64,000 bases of DNA from Vibrio sp. HI00D65 (GCF_001635455.1 NZ_LWEH01000091.1:124001-188000), one strand, 5' to 3'; shown: positions 17,413-26,149, counted from the first letter of the stretch. Notes: generated by a model from the letters alone, not told the origin. Made by a program: numbers and translations.

Positions 17413-18596
17413 TTGACTTAGTACTTGCTGGTTTATGTTTGTTCTCTGGCGCTCTTATTGTCTACCATCATGCAGCATATCCAATCTTGTTACACTGGTA
17501 CGCAAAGAGGCACCCAGCTCGACAAGTTGAAGAGAGTCGTCGTTGTTATAAAGATGGAAAACATGATTATACGCTACCAACTATCACGATTTTGGTACCA
17601 GCATTCAACGAGGAGCAATGGATCGCAGAAAAAGTCCGTAACCTTGCTTCTCTCGACTATCCAAAAAAGAAGCTACGAGTGATTATCGCGTGTGATGGCT
17701 GCACAGATAACACCGTCGAGATTGCACAAATGACCATCCAAGAAGCAATGTGTAGTGACATCCACTTCGAAATACATGATCATATTCAAAACCGAGGTAA
17801 AGTGGCTGTAGTAAATGAAGAAGTGACAAACATAACCAGTGACATCACTGCACTTAGTGACGTATCAGCCTTGATATCATTGGATGCACTTTTAATTGCA
17901 GCTGCTCGTTTCAAAAGTGACAAGGTTGGTGTCGTTAACGCGACTTATCTGTTATGCCCGATAGGAAACGAAGGTGAAAGCACCTACTGGCGATATCAAA
18001 CTACAATTAAACAATGTGAAGCATCTTTGGGCTCCAGTTTAGGTTCTCATGGCGCCTTCTACTTGTTCAGAACTTCGCTTTTCGAGCCCATGCCACTCAA
18101 TACAATCAATGATGATTTCATTTTACCAATGCAAATCGTTAAACAAGGCTACATCGCTGAATACGAAACTCAAATGGTAGCACTTGAGCTTGAAGAGTCG
18201 AACCTCAAAATCGACTTCAAACGTCGCTTACGTATCTCGGCAGGCAACATGCAGCAAGCTATACGACTGTTCGGCTTGTTCAGCCCTAAATTCAAAGGTA
18301 TCGCTTTTGCTTTCTTTTCAGGAAAAGGGCTACGCCTACTGACTCCCTATTTAATGATCATGTGCTTAGTGTGTTCAGTTCTCCTGAATCACTATTTAGT
18401 ATTTGAAGCACTAATGTGGGCACAGATTTCGGTATACACCATTGGCTTACTTGGCTGCATATTACCAAAACGCCTAGTCACCAGACCTGTTTTATTAATC
18501 TCTTATTTAGTGGTTGGTCATTATGCCAACTTCATCGGTGGCTTACGCTACCTATTTGGATTTGAAAACTCACCTTGGACTCATGCAAATCGTTAA
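17409..18596 (+). CDS. sypQ: SypQ: membrane-bound GT2-family glycosyltransferase
   Basis: 395 residues. An N-terminal membrane segment (about 2-22) is followed by a GT-A domain: LVPAFNEEQWIAEKV, CDGCTDNT, a DVSALIS segment in place of the usual DADS-like one, and NDDFILPMQIVKQG as the conserved acidic/acceptor motif. Two or three hydrophobic segments follow (about 300-375). It resembles processive-type GT2 synthases but lacks a clear QxxRW; LRISAGNMQQA occupies that place. It probably adds a sugar at the inner membrane. Confidence 0.82.
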   Translation: MIDLVLAGLCLFSGALIVYHHAAYPILLHWYAKRHPARQVEESRRCYKDGKHDYTLPTITILVPAFNEEQWIAEKVRNLASLDYPKKKLRVIIACDGCTDNTVEIAQMTIQEAMCSDIHFEIHDHIQNRGKVAVVNEEVTNITSDITALSDVSALISLDALLIAAARFKSDKVGVVNATYLLCPIGNEGESTYWRYQTTIKQCEASLGSSLGSHGAFYLFRTSLFEPMPLNTINDDFILPMQIVKQGYIAEYETQMVALELEESNLKIDFKRRLRISAGNMQQAIRLFGLFSPKFKGIAFAFFSGKGLRLLTPYLMIMCLVCSVLLNHYLVFEALMWAQISVYTIGLLGCILPKRLVTRPVLLISYLVVGHYANFIGGLRYLFGFENSPWTHANR

Positions 18597-18605
18597 GGAT
18601 TGACC

Positions 18606-19265
18606 ATGATTAATATCGACCAACGATCAAATCAAAACCTATACCAATACAAAGTCTCTCGTGCGAAGCGTACCTTCGATTTTGTAGTCTCATTGGTTGC
18701 ACTTATTATTTTGTCACCAGTATTCCCTATCATTGCTCTAGCCATTGTTCTAACTTCTCGTGGTCCCGTGCTTTATCGGCAGCTTCGCGTCGGTAAATCA
18801 ACACCAGAGAAAATGGAAATCTTTGAGATCATGAAATTCCGAAGCATGTACGAAGATGCGGAGTCTCGCTCTGGTGCGGTTTGGGCTACACAAAACGACC
18901 CCAGAATTACGCCTGTCGGTCGCTTCTTAAGAAAAAGTCGACTTGATGAGATCCCTCAGTTATTCAACGTGCTAAAAGGTGAAATGTCTCTAATTGGTCC
19001 ACGTCCGGAACGCCCTACTTTCTACACGAAGTTAGAAAACGAGATTCCTTACTTTGCTGACCGTACTTATGGCGTTATGCCTGGAATCACAGGGCTAGCA
19101 CAAGTTAACCAAGGCTATGACAATTGTATTGAAGACGTGCGCCGTAAAGTTGGATTCGACCACAGTTACGCATTAAGCCTATGCTCAGTAAAATCCTGGA
19201 TTGCGACTGACCTAAGCATTATCACTAAAACGATCGTTGTGATGGTTGATGGCCGAGGTCGCTAA
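18606..19265 (+). CDS. sypR: SypR: initiating sugar-phosphate transferase (WcaJ/WbaP type)
   Basis: 219 residues from the ATG at 18606, chosen because TAAGGA lies 7 bases upstream; a TTG two codons earlier is less likely. One hydrophobic segment (about 25-48) is followed by the bacterial sugar transferase domain with KFRSMYEDAESRSG, DPRITPVGRFLRKSRLDEIPQLFNVLKGEMSLIGPRPERP and GITGLAQVNQGYD. Family members move a hexose-1-phosphate onto undecaprenyl phosphate, the first step of repeat-unit assembly. It is last in the operon, before a strong terminator. Confidence 0.92.
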   Translation: MINIDQRSNQNLYQYKVSRAKRTFDFVVSLVALIILSPVFPIIALAIVLTSRGPVLYRQLRVGKSTPEKMEIFEIMKFRSMYEDAESRSGAVWATQNDPRITPVGRFLRKSRLDEIPQLFNVLKGEMSLIGPRPERPTFYTKLENEIPYFADRTYGVMPGITGLAQVNQGYDNCIEDVRRKVGFDHSYALSLCSVKSWIATDLSIITKTIVVMVDGRGR

Positions 19266-19335
19266 AAATCGACTTTGTAGTCATTTATCAGATTCTGTCA
19301 CGGGTAATTCTGTACTTTTTGATTTATGTCCTTTT

Positions 19336-19377
19336 AAAACCAATGAGTCATTAATTACTCATTGGTTTTTCGATTTT
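19336..19377 (+). terminator. Rho-independent terminator of the syp locus
   Basis: A 13-base-pair perfect stem, AAAACCAATGAGT (19336-19348) with ACTCATTGGTTTT (19357-19369), has an eight-base loop and a T-rich tail. It marks the downstream end of the syp locus. Confidence 0.9.
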
Positions 19378-19404
19378 ATATATCATTTAATATTCGATGC
19401 CGCT

Positions 19405-19647
19405 TTGCTAAGAAAATTGAAGAGCTTAAAATTATTTACTACCGTCGTTGAGCTTGGAAGCTTTACCGCTGCCGCGAACGCGCTGGAACTTCCACGAGCA
19501 AACGTCAGTCGTCGAATCAATGATTTAGAGAAATCTCTTAACATAAACCTGTTCTTCCGTACAACGCGCAGCCTATCAGTTACAAAATCTGGCGAGCTGT
19601 ATTACAACGAACTGTTGAAGACATTGATTGCATTGGAAGGTCTCTAA
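19405..19647 (+). pseudogene. Truncated LysR-type regulator (DNA-binding domain only)
   Basis: About 80 residues matching the N-terminal winged helix-turn-helix of LysR regulators: LKLFTTVVELGSFTAAANALELPRANVSRRINDLEKSLNI-like helices, then LFFRTTRSLSVTKSGELYY. The frame stops about 80 residues into a family usually near 300 residues, and nothing after it resembles the effector-binding domain. No ATG or ribosome site fits; the best start is TTG at 19405. It directly follows the syp terminator and looks like a remnant left by a rearrangement at the locus boundary. Confidence 0.75.
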
Positions 19648-19722
19648 CAATAATACAGAAAGCGTCGAGTTAGTTGCTGTGATCTAAAAAACCAACACGC
19701 AATTTACCGAAGCAATAAGCAA

Positions 19723-19755
19723 AAAAATACCGCTGAATCAATCAGCGGTATTTTT
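19723..19755. terminator. Bidirectional terminator
   Basis: TACCGCTGA (19728-19736) pairs with TCAGCGGTA (19742-19750), flanked by A5 on the left and T5 on the right. It can stop + strand transcripts from the LysR remnant and minus-strand transcripts from the DUF6434 gene. Confidence 0.85.
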
Positions 19756-19773
19756 ATATTCATACAAACGTAA

Positions 19774-19989
19774 CTACTTAGTTTGGTTGCGCTTCGCCCA
19801 CTCTTGTACGGCATCACCCATCGTTAGTCCTGTTGAGCTTTTCATCCAAAGCATGAAATCACGATCAAATTTAAACTGCTCACCAAGTTGGAATTTAAAG
19901 TATCGACGAACATTCTGAGTCGTTTTATAGCTATCTGTGATTAACGTATTCTCATCTATCTGGTTTTTGTGCCAATCAACTTTTGTCAT
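19774..19989 (-). CDS. Small DUF6434-like protein
   Basis: 71 residues from the ATG at 19989, preceded by GGAGG 11 bases upstream; a GTG at 20034 would add 15 residues. The body, DWHKNQIDENTLITDSYKTTQNVRRYF with KFDRDFMLWMKSSTGLTMGDAVQEW, matches what I recall of DUF6434, a domain sometimes joined to SAP domains. Function unknown. The basic and aromatic pattern would suit nucleic-acid or protein binding, but that is a guess. It is followed by a bidirectional terminator. Confidence 0.65.
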   Translation of the reverse strand: MTKVDWHKNQIDENTLITDSYKTTQNVRRYFKFQLGEQFKFDRDFMLWMKSSTGLTMGDAVQEWAKRNQTK

Positions 19990-20046
19990 GTACTCCAATT
20001 CCTCCTTGAAAATAAGCGATTCAAATTGCGCCACAACAGCGTCTAA

Positions 20047-20379
20047 CTACACGTTTCTTGGTGCGAACATAATAATCGCCATACCAAGCAGCGCTACCGA
20101 ACCACCAACTAGATCCCATGTTGTTGGCTTCTCACCATCGACACACCACAGCCATACCAGCGCGACTGAGATGTACACACCACCGTAAGCCGCATAAACT
20201 CGCCCTGTTGCTGTTGGGTGCAGCGTGAGTAGCCAAGCAAATGCAGAAAGGCTCATTGCCGCCGGGATCAGTAACCACACACTCTTATCTTCCCTTAGCC
20301 AAAGGTAAGGTAAATAACACCCTACTATTTCCGCTATCGCCGTAAGTACAAAAAGACCTACCGTTTTAAATTCAATCAC
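20047..20379 (-). CDS. YnfA/UPF0060-family small membrane protein
   Basis: 110 residues with four membrane segments. Family marks are [43 protein letters not shown] and the C-terminal [16 protein letters not shown]. The YnfA family is small, inner-membrane and distantly like small multidrug transporters; its exact role is not settled. It is a full-length member. Its neighbours are unrelated small genes on the same strand. Confidence 0.88.
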   Translation of the reverse strand: MIEFKTVGLFVLTAIAEIVGCYLPYLWLREDKSVWLLIPAAMSLSAFAWLLTLHPTATGRVYAAYGGVYISVALVWLWCVDGEKPTTWDLVGGSVALLGMAIIMFAPRNV

Positions 20380-20440
20380 AACTTACCTTTATCTACTGAA
20401 ACCAACCCAGTTCATTCAGACAATTAACCACTTCGCTGCA

Positions 20441-20854
20441 CTAATTGCTTTTACTCAACGCAACCTTCAAACCTTGTACGTCTTTACAACCAATATAGAT
20501 ATGTTTTCCACCGCTTAAGCTCAGCTTTAACGCTGTGCCTGTTGATGCATTGTACAACCAACCATCGCTCAACATTCGGATGCCAATACCGTGATACCAC
20601 TTGGTTTGATAAAACGACATGTCGACGATATCAGATACCTTCACAACCTTACGCCAAAAACCAAAACCGAAAAACCAAGTCAGCGTGTCGCCTTTGAGCT
20701 CAATTGTCATGGAGAAAAATAGAGTGGCAATTAAAGCGTTTATCGACAGGGCAAACAAGGCTTCGAAGCCGTTGTGAGGTGTAAATACAATAAACACGCT
20801 GAACACAATGAGGATCAGCAGCAACCCTTTGTTAAGCTCCTTGCTATAAAACAT
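20441..20854 (-). CDS. Membrane protein with PH-like domain, unknown function
   Basis: 137 residues with two N-terminal membrane segments (about 9-27 and 32-50). A beta-rich part follows (MTIELKGDTLTWFFGFGFWRKVVKVSDIVDM) of the kind seen in bacterial PH-like membrane proteins, ending in a strand-rich segment with TALKLSLSGGKHIYIGCKD. I do not recognise a named family. AAGGAGC lies about 6 bases before the start. It is followed on the same strand by YnfA. Confidence 0.6.
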   Translation of the reverse strand: MFYSKELNKGLLLILIVFSVFIVFTPHNGFEALFALSINALIATLFFSMTIELKGDTLTWFFGFGFWRKVVKVSDIVDMSFYQTKWYHGIGIRMLSDGWLYNASTGTALKLSLSGGKHIYIGCKDVQGLKVALSKSN

Positions 20855-20898
20855 ACTTCAAGCTCCTTTGGTTAGAGGTATTGATAAGCTGCATAATC

Positions 20899-21307
20899 TT
20901 ATCTAGGGGCGAGCCTTCTAAACATTCTAGTCGCGAAATATGGGCAGACTCCAACAGCGACTCCAATGATCATTGCCTTGATGCTACCCAGCCAAAGTAT
21001 CAAACCAGAGTGCCCTTGTGCTTGCTCTAAACCGTCGGTTCTGGTCACATCGATTCCACCAAACATGTAATAAAACCATAGATAAGTGCACACAAATGGC
21101 AATAGTTCCAAGTAACGCATGCCGGTCATCAGCGCCATCTCGGAAAAATGAGAAGACGAGCAAAAAGGTAAAGATTAAAGGCGCAGACAACGCTAAAGAG
21201 ACAGTGAACGCTTCTAACCCACTCTCGCCTCCATAACTATAAGTACTAAACACCATGTCCATTGAGAGCAAAAGTTGCACAAGTGTAGTCCATGTTAAAC
21301 TGTTCAT
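20899..21307 (-). pseudogene. Membrane protein split by a frameshift
   Basis: Two overlapping minus-strand frames make one membrane protein. The first (from the ATG at 21307) runs through two or three hydrophobic segments to LVFSFF. Continuing in the other frame gives EMALMTGMRYLELLPFVCTYLWFYYMFGG and another membrane segment before the stop at 20899. The switch falls at a run of five T on the coding strand (21144-21148 as A on +); removing one T joins the frames. Family not recognised. It could be a real inactivation or a base-calling error in the homopolymer. Confidence 0.6.
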
Positions 21308-21371
21308 TGCAGTTCCGTGTCTTAGTAGTTAGCATGAAGATAAATTCGATACTCGACGGGTAACGTTTATT

Positions 21372-21400
21372 ATCAAAAACAGCGCATCTAAAATGCGCTT
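21372..21400 (-). terminator. Terminator after the RraA-like gene
   Basis: On the minus strand GCGCAT-TTTAG-ATGCGC is followed by TGTTTTT. The stem occupies 21382-21398. It closes the minus-strand transcript of the RraA-like gene. Confidence 0.7.
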
Positions 21401-21471
21401 ATATCTCAACAGCTCGATAGAAGACTCTGTCTTTGGTAAATCTCATGTAACGAAAGTCTTAAGTCTGTCGC

Positions 21472-22110
21472 TCAACCTACATCATTTTGCACGCTTTGTT
21501 TTTGTTTCGCACAGATTATTGCTTGCTTAATCTTCGCCTTATGGCTCTCTTCCCACTGAGCTAATGTTAACGAGGCTTCTTTATTGGCTTTCTCTGAAGC
21601 CATTAAAAACACCTCATCTTTTCTGGACTTAGGAATAACAGCAACACCCTCGGTGTCAGCCACAATGATATCTCCGGTTGAGACGTTTATGCCTCCACAT
21701 CTAATTTCAGTACCTAGTTCAGAATAGACCTCTTTTTTTCCCGGAACTGGATGAACACCTTTAGCAAAAACTGGGAATTTCATGTCTGTAATTTCAGCCA
21801 AGTCCCGAATAACACCATCAATAATGAAACCTTTTATGCCTCTACTCTTAGCAACTGCGCATACATTGCCTCCTGCAACTGCATATTCGCTATCAACGCC
21901 ATCAACGACAATAATTGAGCCTTTTGGTGCTTCGTATATTGCAGAATGAAGCATTAAGTTATCACCGGCAGCTAACTGAACCGTAAAAGCATCGCCAAAA
22001 ATTCGCGGCATGTTCTGCCAAAGAGGAACAATATTGAAATCCATAAAGTACTGGTTACCCAATATGTTTCCGTACTCGGTTGTCGCTAATGTAGAAAAGT
22101 CTTGCTTCAT
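21472..22110 (-). CDS. RraA/HMG-aldolase-family protein
   Basis: 212 residues from the ATG at 22110, chosen because AAGGAG lies 7 bases before it; the longer frame to 22359 adds residues with no family likeness. Core marks are AAGDNLMLHSAIYEAPKGSIIVVDG, AVAGGNVCAVAKSRGIKGFIIDGVIRD and STGDIIVADTEGVAVIP. This is the fold shared by the RNase E inhibitor RraA and 4-hydroxy-4-methyl-2-oxoglutarate/4-carboxy-4-hydroxy-2-oxoadipate aldolases. GGNVC and DGVIRD line the active site in the aldolases, so a catabolic aldolase is as likely as RraA. A terminator follows. Confidence 0.8.
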   Translation of the reverse strand: MKQDFSTLATTEYGNILGNQYFMDFNIVPLWQNMPRIFGDAFTVQLAAGDNLMLHSAIYEAPKGSIIVVDGVDSEYAVAGGNVCAVAKSRGIKGFIIDGVIRDLAEITDMKFPVFAKGVHPVPGKKEVYSELGTEIRCGGINVSTGDIIVADTEGVAVIPKSRKDEVFLMASEKANKEASLTLAQWEESHKAKIKQAIICAKQKQSVQNDVG

Positions 22111-22382
22111 ATTTACACTCCTTGTTTGAACTATGCTTAACCCAAGAAATGCCAAGCAAAGTGAATCTATTATTAGCCCATCGTCATCGAAAAGACTCGA
22201 GGAGCCCGTTAACGTACAATTTAACGGATTTACGACTTCATTTTTATTAGAGACCTGGCTCGAAATTAGGTATTGAAAAACGAAATAGCAAAGCTTCCGT
22301 ACTCTAAAGAAAACAATGAAATGCAACGCATTGTGAAAAAGCGATATATTGCGATTCACTAAATAGTTGCTTAGCAGATAGC

Positions 22383-22838
22383 CTACAGCGCGAGTTTGAA
22401 CCCTTCATGCGTTGCTTTAAATCCAAGTTTTTCATAGAACCTTATGGCATCAGGGCGCTGCTTGTCACTTGTTAACTGAACGATTGTACAGCCTTTACTT
22501 TTTGCCAGTTCGATAGCGTGTCCGAACATTTGCTCACCGAAACCTTGTCCGCGATAGTCACTATGAATTCGAACACCTTCGATAAGACAGCGCCAACTAC
22601 CAATATGTGTCAGATACGGAATAAAGGTTAGTTGAAGCATCCCGACCAGAGCGCCTTCCAGTTCAACAACCAATAATTCGTTGTTTGGGTCTCGCGCAAT
22701 CGCTTCGAACGCTTCAATGTAGCCACGATTCAACGGCATAGACGCATCTTCTCTTTTACTACCAAGTGGGTCATTTGAAAGCAAAACGACAAGGCTTTCC
22801 AAATCTTCAAATTCAGCTGAACGATACTTTAATTCCAT
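22383..22838 (-). CDS. GNAT-family N-acetyltransferase
   Basis: 151 residues. Motif A is VRIHSDYRGQGFGEQMFGHAIELAKSKG, with the acetyl-CoA loop RGQGFG, followed by IVQLTSDKQRPDAIRFYEKLGFKAT, the usual motif B ending. Substrate unknown. It belongs to the attC-linked cassette cluster; the sequence after its stop (towards 22360-22250) has only faint attC likeness. Confidence 0.88.
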   Translation of the reverse strand: MELKYRSAEFEDLESLVVLLSNDPLGSKREDASMPLNRGYIEAFEAIARDPNNELLVVELEGALVGMLQLTFIPYLTHIGSWRCLIEGVRIHSDYRGQGFGEQMFGHAIELAKSKGCTIVQLTSDKQRPDAIRFYEKLGFKATHEGFKLAL

Positions 22839-22863
22839 CTATAAATCCTTTTTACTTCTGACT

Positions 22864-22988
22864 ACTAACGCTGCAGTAAAGTATGAGCAATGCGACGACA
22901 AAGCTTAACATTACCATCGTAAAAATCGAACTCAACCATGGGATGGAAATGACATGCGAGCTGAATTTCTTTTGAACAATTGTTATGC
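22864..22988 (-). repeat. attC-like recombination site
   Basis: The left core is CTAACG with the spaced GAGCAATGCGAC segment; the right core is GTTATGC at 22982-22988. The core contains the TAA stop of the DUF6817 gene (22983-22985). Length is about 125 bases, as in Vibrio attC sites. The inner part (GACATGCGAG) is less conserved than at 27121-27249. Confidence 0.65.
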
Positions 22989-23516
22989 AAAATTCGACAA
23001 TGCTGATTTGTAAGCCTTTCTTGCCTCGGAGCTCAAGTAGCTATCCATACCTTTGAACAGCTCAAATAGCTCGGCACCATATTTTAGTTTGAACTCTTCA
23101 CTGCTATAAACAAGCTCTAACTCATTAGCGACCGTTAACTCGCAAAACAACTTTGCGGTTGCAATGTCGAGTGTGAATATTGAACCAGTAAATCTGTCTT
23201 TAAACTCGATTTCTGGCACTTTGCCAAATTGAGGAAATACATAGTCTCGGTCGCATGAACAATACAAATAAACCAATGCTTCTTCATCATTACCAATAAT
23301 TCGCGCTATGTCTTGGCGCTGGCTTAACGACACCATATTTTCATCGAAACCTGCTGTTCCATACGCGGCATGGAAGAGACCTGCGATTTGAAGTAACTCA
23401 CTACTACCCCAGTTAATTAGAACTTGTTCAGTGCCTTTCAAGTGTGCTTCCAATGAACCGTTAAGGTGCTGAAAGTCACCTGCTCCAAGTTCTTGAAGCC
23501 TAACAAATTTTTCCAT
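22983..23516 (-). CDS. DUF6817-like protein
   Basis: 177 residues. LQIAGLFHAAYGTAGFDENMVSLSQRQDIARIIGNDEEALVYLYCSCDR matches what I recall of DUF6817, which looks like a small HD-type helical domain (His in LFHAAYGT). The catalytic role is not known. The start has AGGAG just upstream. Its stop codon lies inside the attC core, so this is a classic cassette gene. Confidence 0.7.
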   Translation of the reverse strand: MEKFVRLQELGAGDFQHLNGSLEAHLKGTEQVLINWGSSELLQIAGLFHAAYGTAGFDENMVSLSQRQDIARIIGNDEEALVYLYCSCDRDYVFPQFGKVPEIEFKDRFTGSIFTLDIATAKLFCELTVANELELVYSSEEFKLKYGAELFELFKGMDSYLSSEARKAYKSALSNFA

Positions 23517-23538
23517 AAATCTCCTTTAGGTTAAAAAA

Positions 23539-23637
23539 ACTAACCAATGAATGATTACGCCGTACCACTTGAACTGGATTTTGTGTAGTAATAAAGCGGG
23601 GGGCTGAAACTGCCAAGCGCGAGAACCTTTGTTAGGT
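23539..23637 (-). repeat. attC-like recombination site
   Basis: The left core is CTAACC; the inner segments are TTACGCCGTACCAC and TGCCAAGCGCGAG; the right core is GTTAGGT (23631-23637), which includes the TAA stop of the next gene (23632-23634). At about 100 bases it is shorter than its neighbours. Confidence 0.6.
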
Positions 23638-23979
23638 GGTTTGTTGTGTGCTTAATAATTTGACTCGAATTGATATCCCTAACCAAGCCGCACCTTCACG
23701 CTTGTTAGCTGTAGAGTGCCAATTCTCAATTGAGTCCCACTCGGCACTAGTACCAGTTATACCTGAATCAAACCAGTTGCCCTGATCATCGTTAAGTACG
23801 TAATGTAATGAACCATTTACCCTGATAACTGATATCAACATTGTGTTGAAGGGCTCTAGCTCTGTAATCTTAATTTTTCCGAATAGCGACCCTGCTATTT
23901 GGAAATTCACACCCAAAGATACCAATACAGTGCACAATACCAATATCAGTGTTGCGTAAGGTATATACCTTTTTGTCAC
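23632..23979 (-). CDS. Single-pass membrane-anchored hypothetical protein
   Basis: 115 residues. A short basic start (MTKRY) and one hydrophobic segment (about 6-28) form a signal anchor; the rest is a small soluble domain with LHYVLNDDQGNWFDSG and WHSTANKREGAAWLGI. No family recognised. AAGGAGG lies a few bases upstream of the ATG, so expression is likely. The stop is embedded in an attC core, marking it as a cassette. Confidence 0.6.
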   Translation of the reverse strand: MTKRYIPYATLILVLCTVLVSLGVNFQIAGSLFGKIKITELEPFNTMLISVIRVNGSLHYVLNDDQGNWFDSGITGTSAEWDSIENWHSTANKREGAAWLGISIRVKLLSTQQTT

Positions 23980-24295
23980 GTTTTCCTCCTTGCTACTTGA
24001 GCCTTGTTATATGTATTTCCCTAAGTACTCACTGGCATATTTTGTAGTCACCTCCCCCACAAGGTTTGAAACCATGCTTAAGTAGGATATGCTGAGAGGG
24101 AATATTTTCAGGTTAGGTCAAAGCAAGAACTTTTCTATAATCAAGTTGGCTGCCGAACGAGAAAACGGTAGAACCTGCTTAATTAGATTTTTTAATATTG
24201 TTTATTCATCCTGACCTACTAGTGTGGCTTTAAGTAGCTAGAGACCGTGAACGAAGCAACAATGTCAAGTGTAGAGAATTGAACATAAGTGTTTT
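23980..24295 (-). other. Intergenic stretch with one attC-like core at its right end
   Basis: 316 bases without a supported gene. At the right end GTTAGCC (24296-24302) contains the stop of the LysE-type gene, as at other attC sites, and is preceded by GTCAAGTGTAGAG. A matching left core was not found, so the site is degenerate or interrupted. Confidence 0.4.
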
Positions 24296-24296
24296 G

Positions 24297-24935
24297 TTAG
24301 CCATTTTTCATTAGAGCTAGTTTTGAACCAAAAATAATAAATACTAAACCTGTAATTGAGTTTAACCAAGCTTTAAACTCAGCACTATCGGTAACGTTCT
24401 TAACTTTGGAAAGGACCATAACCATAATAGCGAACCATATAAAATTGACCATTGAATGAGCTGTTACTAGCACGTAGGCACTTATTGGGCTCTCAGTATC
24501 AGGCATAAATTGAGGAAAGGCTGCTAAGTAAAACATAGAGACTTTAGGGTTTAATAAATTTGTTATTAACCCTTCAGTGAAGGCTATGCGGAGTGAGGTA
24601 ACTTTATTATTCCCTCCTGTAATCTTTGGGTGCTCTTGATTTTTATGGAGTGCACTCTTCATCGCTTTCAAACCAATCCAAACTAAATATGCCGCACCTA
24701 ACATCTTAAATATGAAAAACGCCTGAGATGACTTAACTAAGAGTATTGAAATACCAAATATTGATAGTGTCCCATGCACATAAAACGCAACGACAAAGCC
24801 CCAAATGTTAGCAAATCCAGCTGTTCGTCCTGATGACGACACAGTTTTAGCGATAAGAACCCCATTAGCACCTGGGGAGATAACTAACAATGTCGCAACC
24901 GCTACAAAAGTTAAGATGTGGTTTATTAAATCCAT
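24297..24935 (-). CDS. LysE/RhtB-family amino-acid exporter
   Basis: 212 residues from the ATG at 24935 (AAAGGGA 6 bases upstream; a start at 24959 is less likely). It has about six membrane segments. Family marks are VISPGANGVLIAKTVSSSGRTAGFANIWG near the N-terminus, MLGAAYLVWIGLKAM, and EGLITNLLNPKVSMFYLAAFPQFM. Members export amino acids or homoserine lactone-like compounds by proton exchange. Substrate not predictable. Cassette gene with its stop in GTTAGCC. Confidence 0.9.
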   Translation of the reverse strand: MDLINHILTFVAVATLLVISPGANGVLIAKTVSSSGRTAGFANIWGFVVAFYVHGTLSIFGISILLVKSSQAFFIFKMLGAAYLVWIGLKAMKSALHKNQEHPKITGGNNKVTSLRIAFTEGLITNLLNPKVSMFYLAAFPQFMPDTESPISAYVLVTAHSMVNFIWFAIMVMVLSKVKNVTDSAEFKAWLNSITGLVFIIFGSKLALMKNG

Positions 24936-24971
24936 ATATATCCCTTTCGGGTTCAACAACCCTATGACGAA

Positions 24972-25083
24972 GGCTAACGCTAAATTAAGATGTAAATAGC
25001 GCCACCAACTGACCTTAATTACTAAACGGACTTGAATTCAGAGCACCAAGCGTTGCGAATCTATCCCGATTTTCTTGTTAGGT
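24972..25083 (-). repeat. attC recombination site
   Basis: The left core is GGCTAACGCTAAATTAAGATG, the inner segments are ATAGCGCCACC and GCACCAAGCGTTGCGAATC, and the right core is GTTAGGT (25077-25083). The GrpB gene stop (25078-25080) lies in the core. Confidence 0.75.
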
Positions 25084-25599
25084 AAATTTCCAGCGTAGTG
25101 CGTTTACTTCATGTTCCTTTATAAACCTATCTTTATGATTATAATATACACCAATATCATTGTTACAAATTGAAGCGCCTTCTCGCTTCAGATTACCGTA
25201 GTGCGACGCTATTTCTGGAAATTGAGTTAAGTAGTCTCGAAAAGCAATATGCCTATTTACTGCTGGAGACCCAACTAAAAAAGCATGCACTTGGTGACTT
25301 CGTTGTATACCACCTTTTTGAAAATAACGCCTACCTGCTATCCCAAATTCACCTTTGACTTCATACCCAAGCGACTCCATCTGCTTATTGTTTTTATCCA
25401 ACTCTTCTAGTGATTTCACTTCAACAAGAATATCGATAATTGGTTTCGCACAAAGACCTTTGACTGAAGTACTGCCTATGTGATGAATTTCCACTACATT
25501 AGCTGAATTCAAGACCGAACCAAGCAATACCTTTTCGTCACTAAATTCATCGGCCCATGAAGTTCGATAATCTACAACTTCAATTACTCTCGTGCTCAT
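25078..25599 (-). CDS. GrpB/UPF0157-family nucleotidyltransferase-like protein
   Basis: 173 residues. EVVDYRTSWADEFSDEKVLL, then VVEIHHIGSTSVKGLCAKPIIDILVEV carries the GS...D-x-D nucleotidyltransferase-like motif. HAFLVGSPAVNRHIAFRDYL is the typical GrpB C-terminal marker. The biochemical role of the family is not established. AGGAGGG lies a few bases before the start. Cassette gene. Confidence 0.88.
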   Translation of the reverse strand: MSTRVIEVVDYRTSWADEFSDEKVLLGSVLNSANVVEIHHIGSTSVKGLCAKPIIDILVEVKSLEELDKNNKQMESLGYEVKGEFGIAGRRYFQKGGIQRSHQVHAFLVGSPAVNRHIAFRDYLTQFPEIASHYGNLKREGASICNNDIGVYYNHKDRFIKEHEVNALRWKFT

Positions 25600-25612
25600 T
25601 ACCCCTCCTTTT

Positions 25613-25738
25613 ACCTAACGCTCTACTAAGATGCGAGCAACGCAATACCGAAGCCACCGCATACCACCTTAAACACTAAAACCAACGCATAGTGAAAATG
25701 CCACGTCTTGCGAATCAATCTTTAACAATTTGTTATGT
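25613..25738 (-). repeat. attC recombination site
   Basis: The left core is CCTAACGCTCTACTAAGATG with GAGCAACGCAATACC; the inner right segment is AAATGCCACGTCTTGCGAATC; the right core is GTTATGT (25732-25738). Size and the ATGCCACG-TTGCG pattern match the Vibrio attC family. Confidence 0.8.
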
Positions 25739-25741
25739 GCG

Positions 25742-26149
25742 TTACTCGATTTCTGCTTTGTAGAGCTCCGAACCTACAGCAATCTCCCACAAGTACCCAT
25801 CTGGATCAGAGAAGTAACCTGAAAAACCACCCCAAAACACAGGCTGTCCTTGTTTGACGATTCTTCCACCATTATCTTCAGCTTTTTTCAGCAGGCTAAG
25901 AACTTCACGAGACGAACTAACATTTCTAGCCAGTGTAATACCGGCAAAACCTGAACCATTTGGTTCAATACCAACATCTTTTGCTAATTCGGATTTGGGA
26001 AACAGAGCTAGTTCCGGACCATCAATATCCATGAATACAATTTCGTCAGATTGATAACCTGTGCGCTCTAATCCAAGTACGGCTTCATAGAATTTTGCTG
26101 AGGACTCGATATTTGATACCCCCAATGTAATGATTGATGGTTTTCTCAT
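25742..26149 (-). CDS. VOC-family (glyoxalase-like) protein
   Basis: 135 residues from the ATG at 26149 (TTGGAGA upstream). Two beta-alpha-beta-beta-beta units are seen: IITLGVSNIESSAKFYEAVLGLER and VFWGGFSGYFSDPDGYLWEIAVG. SDPDGYLWEIA is the usual metal-binding C-terminal motif (Glu). Could be a lyase, dioxygenase or drug-binding protein; not assignable. Cassette gene. Confidence 0.85.
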   Translation of the reverse strand: MRKPSIITLGVSNIESSAKFYEAVLGLERTGYQSDEIVFMDIDGPELALFPKSELAKDVGIEPNGSGFAGITLARNVSSSREVLSLLKKAEDNGGRIVKQGQPVFWGGFSGYFSDPDGYLWEIAVGSELYKAEIE

